64,000 bases of DNA from Euborellia annulipes. Lineage: Eukaryota > Arthropoda > Insecta > Dermaptera > Anisolabididae. Positions 1 to 11,654 of the stretch are shown in pieces. The translations under genes were made by a program, and so were the position numbers. The stretch lies in the NCBI GenBank assembly GCA_023213315.1, contig JAKCPI010004325.1, positions 1-64,000 of the forward strand. The letters are read 5' to 3'. The notes under the pieces are model-generated. The model had not been told where the DNA came from. It worked only from the letters and a program-made list of their open reading frames with translations, and did not search any database. Every line of letters begins with the position of its first letter. Position 1 is the first letter of the stretch.

Positions 1-51
1 TAAGTCTTTACGATAACCGTTATTAATATTTCTATTGGAGAGTCCAGGCAT

Positions 52-216
52 TTCTACTCTTGTACTTCATAGAAAAAAATAGGAGATTGGTGCTATAGTA
101 ATAAAATATATATTTTTTTCTATGTTTATAAATTTTTATATCTTAAATTCTAATATATTAGCGGAAACTAAACATGACGACACAAAAATCTGGTGTGACA
201 AGCACACCAGATTTTT
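52..216 (-). repeat. Family A foldback element, terminal fragment
   Basis: The end near 190-216 is a short hairpin (AAAAATCTGGTGTGAC facing its inverse) that recurs at one end of the family A elements at 47.3, 53.6, 57.9 and 60.3 kb. Bases 1-60 resemble the 3' part of the local SINE ('AAGTCTTTACGATAACCG'), also seen near 27.1 and 19.2 kb. The remaining bases to 451 are AT-rich with no gene seen. Confidence 0.5.
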
Positions 217-451
217 AAAATTAGATAAAGAAGACGAAATTAATAGAAATTAATTAAGTTAGAGCATTTTAAATTTTGGTTCTTATATTTTAATACATAA
301 TAATAATAGTAATAATAATATATAGGTAGCAAGAGATTATTGAAAGAAATAGCCTTTATTTAAAAATTAATTTTCCTTAACTTAATTATAAAAAAAATAT
401 ATATAAATAAAAAAAAACTTGTTTAGTAAATTTTATTTATTTATTTTAGAT

Positions 452-1457
452 TTACCAGGAATCATCATCTTCAGTGGGGTTGTTTTTTAAGCCTCCAGAA
501 AGGGCTTCTTCACTACAGAGCACCGGAAAGATTGAAAAGAGATGGAATGATTGGCGGTCATTTGTAAGGTCGTTATTGGAATTAGATTCGTTGTTGGATT
601 TTTAGATTTCTCTTCATTTACTTCCTTAGTTTTTGCGTTTTCTTCTTCAATGCTTTCCTTTTGAGGGGCAGTTGGAATTATTTTTGTTCCGAAGATGTCA
701 CTTCTTTTGTTTTCTGGCTTACTGACATTTCATTTTCCTTAGAGGAATGAGTTTCCCGTTCTGGGATTCTGGGAGAGGAATGATAGTTTGCGTTTTTAGT
801 CTCAATGACTGGTTCTATCAGAGTTTGCTTTTATTATTCATTTCACTACTATTTTCTTTTGTTTGATCTAAATCCTTTTGTGTTTTTCACCTCAATATTA
901 TCATCTTGCGATTTATTCGCAATGAGTGCTTTAGTATTCTCCATCATAAATGACTAAACGGGAATTTTCAGATGATAACGAATCAAATGTTGAAGGTAAT
1001 TTTGAATTATTAAACTATATTCGGGTCATCGGAAGAAGAGATGGTTATGTTAATCATTTCTGGATATGGTAAATGATTGGCGATATCAATTATTTTGTTT
1101 TTTATTTGAGTTGAGGTTGATGGTTTCAATGCTTCCTAAATTTTTATTTTTCATTTGTTTGGTATGAAATGATCTGGTTAACAGGAATCCAGGGATATAC
1201 TTTCGTTGGGATAAAGGCACATATTCATTTGGTCTTATTTGAAAATGGAATCCTAAATTGGAATTATGATGTGAAAAATCATAAACATTTGATGCTCCAT
1301 TATTATGAGCGCATTTGACGAGGAGGTCGTTGCTTGACGCAAACGGAAATTTCGATAACTCCTATCTACCGCGCCGCACTTTCCTCTTCTAATTTTAGTA
1401 ATCTCATTCTTGCCTTCAACTAAAATATCATCAGTTAAACTTGACGACTCATCAGAA
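452..1457 (-). pseudogene. OFD1: Frameshifted 3' coding remnant of the OFD1-like gene
   Basis: Directly after the stop at 1458, another frame reads RKPPQRLLIQTSNSSDESSS. Further shifts pick up long Ser/Glu/Lys-rich open stretches, for example NVYDFSHHNSNLGFHFQIRP near 1290-1230, PYPEMINITISSSDD near 1060, LPSTFDSLSSENSR near 990, TQKDLDQTKENSS near 870, and a terminal EDDDSW followed by TAA at 454-452. An AATAAA-type signal follows near 440. Eight or so frame changes in 1 kb, against none in the upstream exons, look like decay of a formerly coding last exon. A poorly polished assembly would give the same picture. No function is assigned. Confidence 0.6.
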
Positions 1458-4400
1458 CTATTGCTTGTTTGTATTAATAAACGTTGAGGAGGTTTTCTGT
1501 CTCATTTCACGTGAATGGAAATATCGATGACGTGTGGAATTGGGATTTCGATGTAATGGATTGAAAGAAAGTTCTTCGCCAGATCCAAGTTGTCTGACTT
1601 GATTGGGACTTTGTGGCGCTTGTGATGGAGGCCGTAAGGGTAAAGGAGGAGGAGGAACAGGAACGGGAGGTGCGTCCAATGTAGGCGCTGTGATGGTGCC
1701 TCGGAAAATAAGAGCTTCATTTAATCTTTGATTTAATCGATATGTGTTCTCATCCAATTCCTCTATTCGCATTTTTTGAAGTTGTGTTTGATTTCTTAAA
1801 TCGGCATTTTCTTGACGTAATTGTCGAACGATGGTTTGTAATAAATTTTCTTCTAATGTCTCCTGTTCTTTATCAACTGTTTGTGCTTCTAATTTTCGTT
1901 TTGTTGCATCTAATTCTTCTCTAAGATAGACACATTGACGCTGTAAATCTTTTAGAAATGATATTTCAGTTCGTGAATGAACTAAAGACTTGGATGCAAT
2001 CTCTAATTGAATTCGCGTTTCGTCCAATTCTTGTCGAACTTGAACCATAGAAGCTCTTTCTTCTTTCAATCTAAAAATTACATTTATGGATTAATTTTGT
2101 TTTTCGTTTTCTAAAATTCCAAGGTACCTTTAATATACATTTTATATATACTAGTATGTAAAACCCTAAATGCCTTTTTATTTAATTTTCCATAATTTTT
2201 TTTTCTCTTAATTGAGAATTAAGGAGATACGGAGGAGTCATTGGCAATGTTTGAAAATTTCCACAGCAAGTGGGATTTGAACCAGAGTTTTTTAGATTCA
2301 GGGGACCTCAAAACGTGTACATGTATATCCACTAAAATCTCGACATGAATCCAATACTTTCTCTCTCTATATATATATATTACATATATACATAGGTAAG
2401 AGAAAGTAATAATAGCTGCATAACAAAATTCAGCAAAATGTACCCTTTAAAAATGCTATTAAACTTTCATTTCATACTTGGGGAATATTCAAAGGAAGAA
2501 GAAATTTTATTCCCACTACCCCTTAATTAATGTGAAAAAATAAATTATTAAATTTTTTTTGGTCAATTAATAATAAGTTAAGAAAGGTAGATTTATAGCT
2601 GGATAAATTTATTGAGAAAACAGGATGAATAAAGAAGAGCAGCTAGTATTTGTTTCATTTATTTAAGGCCTATTAAGCTGACGTTTCGGTCTCGACCGAC
2701 GAACTGAAACAAATACTAGCTGCTCTTCTTTATTCATCCTGTTTTCTTAATAATAAGTTATGAATAAATCCTTACTTATTAAATCGCTCATATATTTACC
2801 ATTCATACAAAATTTCAATAAATATTTCGGCCCCATCTCACAGCCATTCATAATAAATTTATAATTTAAATACGTCATAGAAATAAACAAAAGTAAAAAC
2901 TGGATCATCAGAATAAATTGAAAACCTTTTTTCAGAAACAAACAATAGCTTGTCTTTTGCACAATTTATTTGATTTCTGCAAGCTTGTTACTTTTATTTT
3001 TAGGTCGTTTTTCAGCTGCTGAGGATGGCGAAATATTCATTGAAATTTTGTATAAGTACAAATGATTTATTTTTTATTTTCGAAATAAATAATTTCATCA
3101 CCATATTTGTATTCGTATTCTTATTAATATTTTTTTTTGTTTAATTTTACCTTTTAAATTCCAAATCTAATTGGCGTTGCCTTAAATTCAATTCACTTGA
3201 TTTTTCTTGTATACGAATCGATTCTTTTGTCTTCATCTCTTTTATTTCCTTTTCTTGGTGCCTTAACATTTGTGCTGTATCCTAAAAAAGTTTTAATTAA
3301 AATTAATAAATATTCAACAAGACATGTGAGTGTTTTTTATTGGTGAGGCCAAACATCCCATGGCCCCCGGGAATCGAACCCAGGATCTCCGCCTTTCCGG
3401 GGCATAGGCGTGCTATCCATTGCATATCCATTGCATTAATAAAAATTATTTAATGTATTAAAAGAAATAATTAATGTTCAATGGAAAGTATTGCTGGATA
3501 TGGGTAATAAGGAATATTCGGAGAATGAAAACCTCAGCTTTTGAAGGACCATTCTTACATTTTATTTGTAGATATATAAAACCGCAGATCTAAATATCTA
3601 TAAATAAACAGTGGGAGTGGTTTTTCAAAAAGATGGCTTTTCCATTCCTTAAAAATTTGATATTAATATGGAAATGATAAGAAATTTTAAAATAAATGAG
3701 CTCAACAGTTTGAAATTAACTAAGCTTGGTCCCAGGCTAGACTGGCGCGAAAAATTTTACAAATTTTGTCTTTGTAGATTTAAAAACGCCAAAAAATTTA
3801 GATTATGAAATAATGATACAGGGGTAGCCCACGACGAATTTACGCTTGCTCAGGGGCCCACATCTTGGTGGTGCCTGGATGGCGACAACGAGCTGCCCGA
3901 GCTGGGACAGGCAGTCCTTCAGTTCTTCATGTCTGTCTCTTCCTTCCTCTTTTCAACAGGCGTCAGACCGTGCGACGGGCCGGCCTGTCCTATTTTTTCC
4001 GGTCGTAAAAACGTATGATAGGGTTGGAGAGAAAGAGTGAGGCCTACCGACCCCGCATCGCGGGACAAGGAGAGAAGAAGAAGAAGAAGGACGAATTTAC
4101 GCTCGTTTAAATATCGGGATGCTTACAATGACTGCACAGAGGCTGTCTTATTAAATTAAATGCTATGTTATCTCTCCATTCCAATCATCTACTCCATCCA
4201 GCATAAATAATAATGGTATTAAATTGAATTACTTCAACATGTTCGAGCCTTTGTGAAATAACATCATGTTGTTCCTTCAAATTAACAGCTAATTCGGCCA
4301 AATGTTTTTCTTTTTGTCTTAATTCCTTCTCGATTTTTTTCCTTTCATCATTAAATTTAATTCCTTTCTCCTCTGCTTTCTCATTTGAAAAACATTTCGA

Positions 4401-5137
4401 ACAAAAAGCAGGCAAATAATATTCGTTTATTGAAGCGTCATCTTGACTTGCCGAAGTGGAAGGCTCTTCAGTAATCCCCATCTGATCTTGATATGTATTT
4501 TTCTTCTGCTTGCCATTAATCAAAACTTGCAAAATACAACTCAATAATGACTCTTGGTTCGAGCCATAATAAAGAGTAGAAATTGTGTTCGATGTCGCCG
4601 GTCGGATGCCCATATTCTCTAATAATCTTGAAACGTCTGCCTGTTTCAATCGAATATTTCCAATGGGGTCCAATCCAATTTTATCAGCAAGCTCTCCAAC
4701 ATTTTCTATGAAATTTTGAATATTTTTTAAATTCGGTTTTTCACTTTTAAAAGCCAATAGAGTTGAAAAGCATTTATTATGAAGAAGAAATTCAGCGACT
4801 AGTAATCCTATTATTGGTAATTTGAAAAGTGAAGCGGATTCAGGAGAATCATCTTCTTGGAGATTCTGGAGCATTGAAAACATTTGATTTCTCACTTGTG
4901 TTGATAAATAACGTAAGAAACCATTTTCTTCATAGCTGAAAAATAAAAAAATAATGTAAATCTCGCTCTATTATAATGCTTTTGGATTTTCATCAGGATA
5001 GTGTCATAACAAAGTCAAGTAATCAAAAATATATCATTCAAGGGACCTGGATCAAAAGAAGTAACTAGACGGATACGAATCAATTATCATAATTGCATAC
5101 AAATGACTTAATGAATTGAAATAAATGTACCTTCATA

Positions 5138-5172
<35 letters not shown>

Positions 5173-5309
5173 ATGATATATTTGAAGTAAATAAAGTTAG
5201 GTTAGGTGAATATGATTTGATACACTTACCATTTATAAAGTTCATTTATAAAATTATGCAGTTGATTCTCTTGTGGTTCATTTAATTCATCACAATTTTG
5301 ATTTGACAT
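1458..5309 (-). CDS. OFD1: OFD1-like centriole/basal-body protein, 5' four exons (truncated)
   Basis: Exons 5309-5230, 4935-4233, 3281-3151 and 2070-1458 join in matching phase (2, 0, 2) into 508 residues ending at a TAA at 1460-1458. The N-terminus, with a short helix, a motif reading STQVRNQMFSML near residues 38-49 and a LisH-like segment around residues 66-92 (LPIIGLLVAEFLLHNK), followed by long coiled coil, matches the layout of oral-facial-digital syndrome 1 protein, which acts at centriole distal ends and basal bodies. The ATG at 5309 is chosen because it opens the first exon with a good donor at 5229. OFD1 proteins are usually near 1,000 residues. Here the frame stops after a proline-rich stretch, while the sequence beyond still looks coding in other frames. 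Either the gene is truncated or the assembly has indels. Family identity rests on remembered sequence; an OFD1-related LisH/coiled-coil protein is the alternative. Confidence 0.72.
2287..2408 (+). repeat. Family A element, hairpin-end fragment
   Basis: Contains the family core 'GGGGACCTCAAAACGTG' and ends in the hairpin TACTTTCTC...GAGAAAGTA around an AT-rich loop, as at 10.0, 53.0 and 57.8 kb. It lies 3' of exon 4 on the other strand, in the OFD1-like intron. Confidence 0.55.
2615..2748. repeat. Short inverted-repeat element with CCGAAACGT motif (family C)
   Basis: About 45-nt arms (CAGGATGAATAAAGAAGAGC and its inverse) flank a spacer with GACGTTTCGG. It lies in the OFD1-like intron between exons 3 and 4 and belongs to the group of hairpin elements carrying the GACGTTTCGG / CCGAAACGTC motif. 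Confidence 0.6.
3340..3430 (-). repeat. tRNA-derived sequence (SINE head or tRNA pseudogene)
   Basis: The minus strand carries a degenerate A-box (GCAATGGATAGCACGC) and a perfect B-box-like GGGTTCGATTCCC with a matching T-arm stem. It cannot be folded into a full tRNA with a 7-bp acceptor stem, so it is called a tRNA-derived repeat; tRNA-Arg is the nearest look-alike. Confidence 0.45.
3830..4100. repeat. GC-rich dispersed repeat, copy 1
   Basis: A stretch starting TCAGGGGCCCACATCTTGG and containing 'GGATGGCGACAACGAG' is repeated in diverged form near 54,507-54,625 ('GGATGGCGACCACGAG'). It is far richer in GC than the surroundings, holds a 64-residue open frame of no recognised similarity, and ends in an AGA/AAG run. 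Possibly a fragment of a larger retroelement. Confidence 0.4.
5139..5170. repeat. (TA)n microsatellite
   Basis: About 16 TA units in OFD1-like intron 1. Confidence 0.85.
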
Positions 5310-5874
5310 TTTGATTTAAAACGATTTGATCTATTGACAGGAATTTTGAAAAACATAGCGCCAAATCTTTTTTTTTTTATCTAAAAAGAAGTAAAGAGGA
5401 GGGAAAATAAACAAAGAGAAGCTATGACGTCACTAGTCATGTGATCTGAAAGGAAAATTTAACAGCTGTGTAGGTTTAAAAATTTAATTTAATATTCTTC
5501 ATTTGAAACAATTCAAATTAGATAGGCGGATTCTTGAGTTTTTGACTTTTTATTTATTATCATTAAAATTGTTTAAATCGAATCCTAACCTTATTTGTGA
5601 TAAACCCCTCTCCCCCCCCAAAAAAAAGACATTACTAGTATATAAAATCATTTAAATGTATATTTGAGCTCATTATTTAATTAATAAAATATAAAATATA
5701 AATAGAAAATAAACAAATTAAAAATCTCATGCTTATAAAGGATATAACAGTAACGACAGGACAGTAACGTTAATCGGCACGTTTTTGAAAGAGAAAATAT
5801 TACAAGATGGTCAATTAATTAAAAATTACTGATTTCGCGCATCTTTTTCTCTTCTCTTCCAATTAATATTTTAT

Positions 5875-8505
5875 TTAGAGTCCCATGACACCACACAATG
5901 TGTAATATTTCTTTGAATCGAATGCAGATTTATCCAAACAACCGTAGAGATCATTTATTTTTAGGCAGTCAGTTTTGCTTAATCCAATTCTCTGGCCCAA
6001 ATGTTTTACACCTTTCATTTTAGGTGTTATGGTAGGCAGGCCTTTACTTTTACTAAAAACAGAAAACAATTAATTAAGAATTTTAGAATTTGAAGAATGA
6101 TTCAATAACAACAAATGTAATTATTATATGACTCAGCGCACCCAGGAGGAAAGGAATTATGTACCGTACACAAGATCAATAGAACGTGGACTGCAGGAAT
6201 ATGTGAAGGATATCTTGATTGCAGCCAAAATCTTAACATGGATAGGATTAAAAAATTGTGATGAGATGGAGAAGAAATCTGGGATCTGGGAAGTGATCCC
6301 AGCACCACCATAATTTTTAAATATTTAACAAATAAACTGAGCACATTATTATAGCAAAATTTAAAAGTTATATAGTTCCATTGTTAAATATTTACCTGAA
6401 GAAATTTCTCCCATAATGCATTATGCTATTATAATCATATTCAAAGCTGTATGTTGTATTTTCAAGACTCTGTTTATCAAAATTGTTGAGTGCCTCTAAA
6501 ATTACAAAAATTAATAAAATAAAATAATGGTGAGGTAGTGACTGTATAATTGATAAGTATGATCAGGATGGCAGCCAGGAAGCAAATGAGACAAAAATTT
6601 TTAAGGCAATCTTTATCCAAATTTTTTATTTCAATCGCCGGCGTTTCGGACGCAAATCGCATCTTTCCTTAAGGCGATTGATAGTATAATAAAGATGGGT
6701 GTTTTCTTTTTTTTTTTTTTATTTAATTTATTGCGAGAAACGTCGATGCCATCAAATATATGTAGTTTCCAACAATGCATTACACATTCTTGAAGTGTGA
6801 TATTATATTATTAAAAAAAATACAGACAACTCTATTATACTGACTGTCAATAGTCTTGAGGAAGGAAGGATGCGATTTGCGTCTGAAACGATTGAAATAA
6901 AAATAAAAATTGGATAAAGATTGACTTAAAATTTTTTGTCTGATTTGATTCTTGGTTGTCATCCTGCTCTTACAGTAGTCAAGAAAATTTAAAAGTTAAG
7001 GTCAAAACAATATTTAGAAATTTTTTTCAAATAAAAGGATATACTTCTTTTATTTAAATATCATTATTGTAGAAATGATATTTTTCTGGAAAAGAGATAT
7101 TTATTTACCCGGAATGATATTTTCAGTATGAATCTTGATAAACCTATCACGATCAGCTCTGGATTGTTCATGGAAAATTCCAAGAGCGTGAAGGAGTTCA
7201 TGAATGGCACGGCCTTCACCCCCTAAACAATTTGGTCCATTTTCATCTGGAGGTTGAAGAGATACAATCTGAGCGCCACCGAATTTGCCAACATATGACC
7301 AACAGCCCTAGAAGAAAATAAAAAAGTAATTTTATCAAACGAAGAGAAATAAAATATAATTAAAATTACCTGAGGATATTTCATTGGCCAGATGAGTAGA
7401 AAATCTTCAGCTTTTGAATCCCAAGGTACAAATTTAATACACGTCAGAATGTTAAGCATTTTAATGGCTTTATAAATGGTTACATAGTCGTCAGGTTCAT
7501 AGAGTGGGCTGATCACATAAGGCACTGTTCGGTTTGGCCAGAGCCTTTCAGGAAAAACGTCCCATTTGAGTCCAACTCTCCAATAATTATACACCTGACA
7601 ATCATTTCATTAAATAATGAATAACTTGATGATTAAAATCATTTTTTTTTTTAATTTATACTCTTTTTCAGGCATTAAGATTTTACAAAAGTAATAAAAA
7701 ACACTTTTTTTTAAATTATTTTATCAAACTATTCAAATGCATAGACTTCTTTAATTTTCTGGAACCGAGGTGAAGAATCGCCTCAAGGCATGGGCGTACC
7801 CAGGATCAAATCTGGGGGGGGGCCAGATCATGGTCTTCCAGGGGGGGGCAGATCATGGTCGTCCAGATTTTGACATAGCTATTTTTTATATAGAGGGGAA
7901 AAGCCTTCGAATTAAAGGCCTAAAAACCCTCGAGTCCTAACAAAAAAATCATTCCCCGTCGCCATCCCCCAATTTTGTTTCGTTTCATCACTTTTTAAAC
8001 ATTTAATTTTTTTTTTTGCTTCTAGGGGGGGGCAGCTGCCCCACCCTGCCCCTCGCTGGGTACGCCCATGCCTCAAGAATTGATGAAACAATCAATTAGC
8101 CTCTACACCCCACGACTGTCAATAGGCATTGATATACAATACAATAGTTTTATTATATCATAAATTCCAAACCCATCAAAGAGTATAAATAAATAAAAAT
8201 GAGAAAACCTCTGAATCCATCGCCATATCGCCTTGGAAGAGACCAGGCGTCACTTCGGGATCTTGTTCGGTTTCTAGTAAATTTCGTAAATCCTCGGACA
8301 TTCCAGCTAAAAAATATTATTCATATTTACTAATACATTACAGTATTACATTATATTACATTACATTAAAGTATTTTTGTAATTAAAAAATTAAATTCAC
8401 TAAGATACCTTCTTCAGGAATTGGAGGATGCACAACTGTAGGCACCTCAGGAAGATTTCTAGCCATGGCTAGTAACAATATATTTAATAACAGTAGAATT
8501 TTCAT
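5875..8505 (-). CDS. Secreted astacin-family zinc metalloprotease
   Basis: Six exons (8505-8409, 8306-8209, 7594-7370, 7307-7109, 6495-6396, 6052-5875) join in phase to a 298-residue protein. It has a signal peptide (MKILLLLNILLLAMA, residues 1-15), a propeptide with no other recognisable domain, then an astacin catalytic domain: TCIKFVP, CWSYVGKFGGAQ, the zinc-binding HELLHALGIFHEQ with His176, His180, His186 and catalytic Glu177, and the Met-turn SIMHYG (Met232, Tyr234). The paired cysteines of the family are present (TCIKF, GCW, NCLGG, DCLKINDLYGC). No EGF, CUB or ShK domain follows, so this is a minimal astacin of normal length. AATAAA lies just after the stop. The fifth intron position holds a family C hairpin element (6558-6972). 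Likely an extracellular or digestive protease; substrate unknown. Confidence 0.93.
6558..6972. repeat. Inverted-repeat element with CCGAAACG motif (family C) in astacin intron
   Basis: Arms near 6558-6672 and 6855-6972 are inverted copies (AGGATGGCAGCCAGGAAG-type start; GGCGTTTCGGACGCAAATCGC and its partner GCGATTTGCGTCTGAAACG). The spacer is AT-rich with a T-run. Confidence 0.6.
7789..8070. mobile_element. hAT-type MITE
   Basis: Termini CATGGGCGTACCCAG and CTGGGTACGCCCATG are inverted repeats, flanked by CCTCAAGG (7781-7788) and CCTCAAGA (8071-8078), an 8-bp target duplication with one mismatch. The interior has poly-G tracts and no coding capacity. It lies in astacin intron 2. Confidence 0.8.
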
Positions 8506-8630
8506 ATTTATCTAAAAAAAAAAAAATTCTAAATGAAAAAAAATTATTTTATTCATCTTTTTAATAAAATGTAATTATTTTCAAGGTTAATATTTAATTT
8601 ATAACGAAAAAATAAGTTAAATGGAATTAT

Positions 8631-8638
8631 AAAAAAAA
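8631..8638 (-). terminator. RNA polymerase III terminator of tRNA-Tyr
   Basis: A run of eight T on the minus strand, starting 2 nt after the discriminator base of the tRNA. Confidence 0.85.
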
Positions 8639-8640
8639 TT

Positions 8641-8730
8641 TCCTTCGAGCCGGATTTGAACCAGCGACCTATGGATATCTATGTTTTGAGCCACTACAGT
8701 CCACCGCTCTACCAACTGAGCTATCGAAGG
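8641..8730 (-). tRNA. tRNA-Tyr (anticodon GTA) with 17-nt intron
   Basis: The acceptor stem CCTTCGA / TCGAAGG pairs fully, the D-arm is GCTCAGTTGGTAGAGC, and the T-arm holds GGTTCAAATCC. The anticodon arm GTGGA-CTGTAG is interrupted after position 37 by a 17-nt intron (TGGCTCAAAACATAGAT) and resumes with A-TCCAT. Removing the intron leaves 73 nt. An intron at this site is the norm for eukaryotic tRNA-Tyr. It is discriminated as A73 with no encoded CCA. Confidence 0.95.
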
Positions 8731-8956
8731 AGTTGTCAAATAGAACGAAAAAATCAATTCTTCAAAGAAAAGAAATTAAAAATTATTTTTACTTTGAAAT
8801 ATTTAGATTGAGATTTTTATAATAAAAAAAATAAAAAAATATTAAAAGTAAAACAAAACAAAACAAGGAACTTAAGTCTTTGAATTTTTGTTAATGTAAA
8901 TTTTTTAATTTTTATTTTTATTTTTTATATAGCCTAATAATAATAAAAAAAATCTG

Positions 8957-9491
8957 ATCCAGGCGGATCCAGAGGTGTTTCTCGGGGGGGGGGGGGGTGA
9001 TCTGGTGTGACTGATCGCACAGCACACAATTTTTTCTTAATTTCGGTAAATTTAAAGGCGCATTCTGTACTTGTTTGTCAGAATATAAATACAAATCAAA
9101 TTTTAAAGTATTGATTTTTAAAATTTTTCATTAAAAATAAATTTTTTTTCGAAAAAAAGTATTTTTTTTTCAAATCTCGGGGGGGGGGGGGAATTACCCC
9201 CTTCACCCCCCCTTGTATCCAATGGCGGTCCTAGCCTTACATTTTGGAGGGGGTCACTGTTTTTTTTTTTTTTTATAGTATAAATAAATGGGCCTGGACC
9301 CCAATAAATATATATTAATCAAATATGAGTATCGTTTAAGTCTTAAATGGCCTAAGTTGCCGAAAAGATTGTGTGAATGGGAGAGTGAGTGGGAAAAAAG
9401 TGTGTGTTAAAAAAAAAAAAAGATTTTGGGGGGGGGGGGTCACGACCCCCTGACCCCCCTCTGGGACCGCCCTTGCTTGTATCAGCTCTTG
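8957..9491. mobile_element. Older hAT-type MITE interrupted by a younger one
   Basis: The sequence GGCGGATCCAGAGGTGTTTC to the poly-G/AATTACCCCC end is a degraded copy of the element at 12,281-12,542 in inverse orientation. Its far terminus is split by the insertion at 9220-9475. The terminal duplication of this copy can no longer be read with confidence. Confidence 0.6.
9220..9475. mobile_element. hAT-type MITE with perfect 8-bp target duplication, carrying a SINE tail
   Basis: Termini CAATGGCGGTCCTAG and CTGGGACCGCCCTTG; direct repeats CTTGTATC at 9212-9219 and 9476-9483. The interior contains the SINE 3' segment 'AAATGGCCTAAGTTGCCGAAAAGA' in part, followed by GTG-rich tail. It is inserted into the terminal repeat of an older hAT-type element. 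Confidence 0.82.
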
Positions 9492-9498
9492 ATATGAC

Positions 9499-10080
9499 TG
9501 ATCTCACCAGATTTTTTGTGTCGACATATATTTAGTTTCTGACAGTACGGTACATTTGAATTTCAAGATGTAAAATTTATAAGAATGGGAAAATATTTAT
9601 ATTTTGTTATCATGGCAACCATTTCTCCTATCTTTGTATGAAGTACAAGAGTAAAGTAGTCTTTAGAAGATTTTGCAATGGCAAAATGAGAATATGCATT
9701 TGAAAGAGCATCTAAAAGATAATTGATTTATGAATTTTATTCAAAATCGTTGGAGCGAATTTTGAGAAAATCGAAAAAAAAGTGAAAAAGTACATCATTA
9801 AAAAACTAGTACTTTTTGGCCGATTTTATTTATAAGCTTATTTTCACGCCCTAGGGGGGTGCCTAACTTAAATATAAAATTTCAACCTCCTAGCTCCATT
9901 TCTTTATGCTTAAAATTGAACACAGACACAGACAGACAGACCATGTCGGGAAAACCACTTTTTTGGATTCAGGGGACCTCAAAACGTGTATATCCATCAA
10001 AATCTCGACATCGAATTTTTGACATGAATTCAATACTTTCTCTCTATATATAATATCATACATAGAGGTAAGAGAAAGTA
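9499..10080 (+). repeat. Family A element (about 580 bp)
   Basis: Starts in CACCAGATTTTTTGTGTCG, runs through the core 'CGTTGGAGCGAATTTTGAG', 'ACTAGTACTTTTTGGCCG', 'GACAGACAGACCATGTCG', 'GGGGACCTCAAAACGTG', and ends in the hairpin TACTTTCTC...GAGAAAGTA. The first hairpin of the full element (see 52,975-53,634) is missing. A 64-codon open frame across the right half is discussed in the findings. Confidence 0.7.
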
Positions 10081-10260
10081 AAATTTATATAGATATGGTG
10101 ATCAACCCCCCCCCCCCCCTCCACACCTAAATCTAAAAAAAAACAATTAAATAAATATAGAGATATAATTTTAACACTGATAGAAAAGATTTAAAAAAAT
10201 GATGTTCTCTAAAATTTATATGGAGGTGGGCAATCGCTACGGCCAAATTCTCATCCCCCT

Positions 10261-10291
<31 letters not shown>

Positions 10292-10875
10292 CGGCTGCAG
10301 TTCTGGGTTTGTGTCTGCTTGAATTAAAAGATATGTTGAAACAAGCCTGATAGCATATTAATCAAGAGAATGTTTATTCAACGATAGAATAATACCTGGA
10401 GGATTTGAAGCCAAAGGTAAAGAACCTGAACCTGGCAGAGTCGACAGCAATAAAACGAGCACTGAGACTCTCAACACGTGCACCACACGATCTAACCAGT
10501 TCTGAAGAAGACCAACACCCAGTGCAAAAAATGCACTCTCCTCAAGAGGGGTATCGAGAGCTCATCTCCTCCCTCAATCGAATTACAAGACAGTACGTAG
10601 GTGAATCTTAGCTCCGGGCATCGTCAAACCAGAGTCAATTCATTCATCTTCTCTCTAATTAACTGGACAATTTTTTTAAATTGTTTCTTTGCAGGCCTAA
10701 TGAGCATATTTGGCGATGATGACGGGAACCTCACTTTGACCGATTAACCAAGCAACTAGCTCAGAAGAAACAATTATTTAAATCGGTATTCTCTATCGAG
10801 ACCGAAACCTTGGCCCTATAAAACTTAAAAAAAAAAAACTCCAGTCTCTGCATTTGCAGCCCTTCCCAATGAACT
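10081..10875. other. Intergenic stretch, no gene recognised
   Basis: Poly-C near 10,108, a run of about 29 A near 10,266, and a 68-codon open frame (10,405-10,611) without recognisable similarity in a patch of more even base composition. The end near 10,740-10,810 carries a GAGACCGAAACC motif like the family C hairpins, so this may be the remains of a transposon. Confidence 0.4.
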
Positions 10876-11440
10876 TTCTTTTAAAAAAAATCTGGTCTGA
10901 CTGTTTTTTTGTGTCGATATATATTTAGTTTCCGCCGATATTAGAATTCAAGATGTAAAATTTATAAGTATGGGAAAATATTTATATTTTGTTACCATGG
11001 CAACCATTTCTCCTCTCATTTTTATGGAATACAAAAGTAAAGTGGTCTTCTGAAGATTTCAATGTCAAAATCCTGGGCGTAACTAGAGAATTTGGCTGAG
11101 GGGGGGGGGGGGGCATGGCACCAGCTATCCTCCAGAGGGCCTGGAAAGGCCCAATTTTCTTGGGGCAGGGATCTTTCTGGGGGGGGGGGGGCACGAGCCT
11201 TCTGGGGGGACATGCCCCCTGGCACCCCCTAGTTACTCCCATGGCAAAATGAGATTTTAAAGAGCATCTAAAAAATAATTGATTTTTGAATTTTAATCAA
11301 AATCGTTGGAACGAATTTTGAGAAAATCGAAAAAAAAAAAAAAACTGAAAAAATACATCAGTAAAGTACTAGTACTTTTTGGCTGATTTTGATAAAAAGC
11401 TTATTTTTTACGCCTCAGGTGGGTGCCTAACAAAAATCCG
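10876..11440 (+). repeat. Family A element with nested hAT-like insertion
   Basis: The same order of family A blocks as at 9.5 kb is present, but a segment with ends GGGCGTAACTAG and CTAGTTACTCCCATG (about 11,086-11,243) with poly-G tracts interrupts it. The flanking target duplication is not clean. Confidence 0.55.
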
Positions 11441-11654
11441 CTACTCTATTTAGTTTAATGAGTTAAATTTATTTTTAAACTGGACCTGGTCATTTATAAA
11501 CCTGATTACTGACCTGCTATGCAAATTTTTGCCCCAGCAGTTATTGTTGGAAAATTCGAAATAGCCTAAATATAGTTTTTAAAGCACGCGAATAGACTGT
11601 TAACTAATATTATTTATTATTTAGCCAGAGAAAACTTTGGTAAATCAAAATAAA

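Noticed and set aside
3340..3430. A functional tRNA-Arg.
   Set aside because: B-box and T-arm are good, but D-arm, anticodon arm and acceptor stem do not pair, and no poly-T terminator follows.
10982..11242. Proline-rich open frames around 11 kb.
   Set aside because: They are translations of poly-G/poly-C tracts in a hAT-like element.
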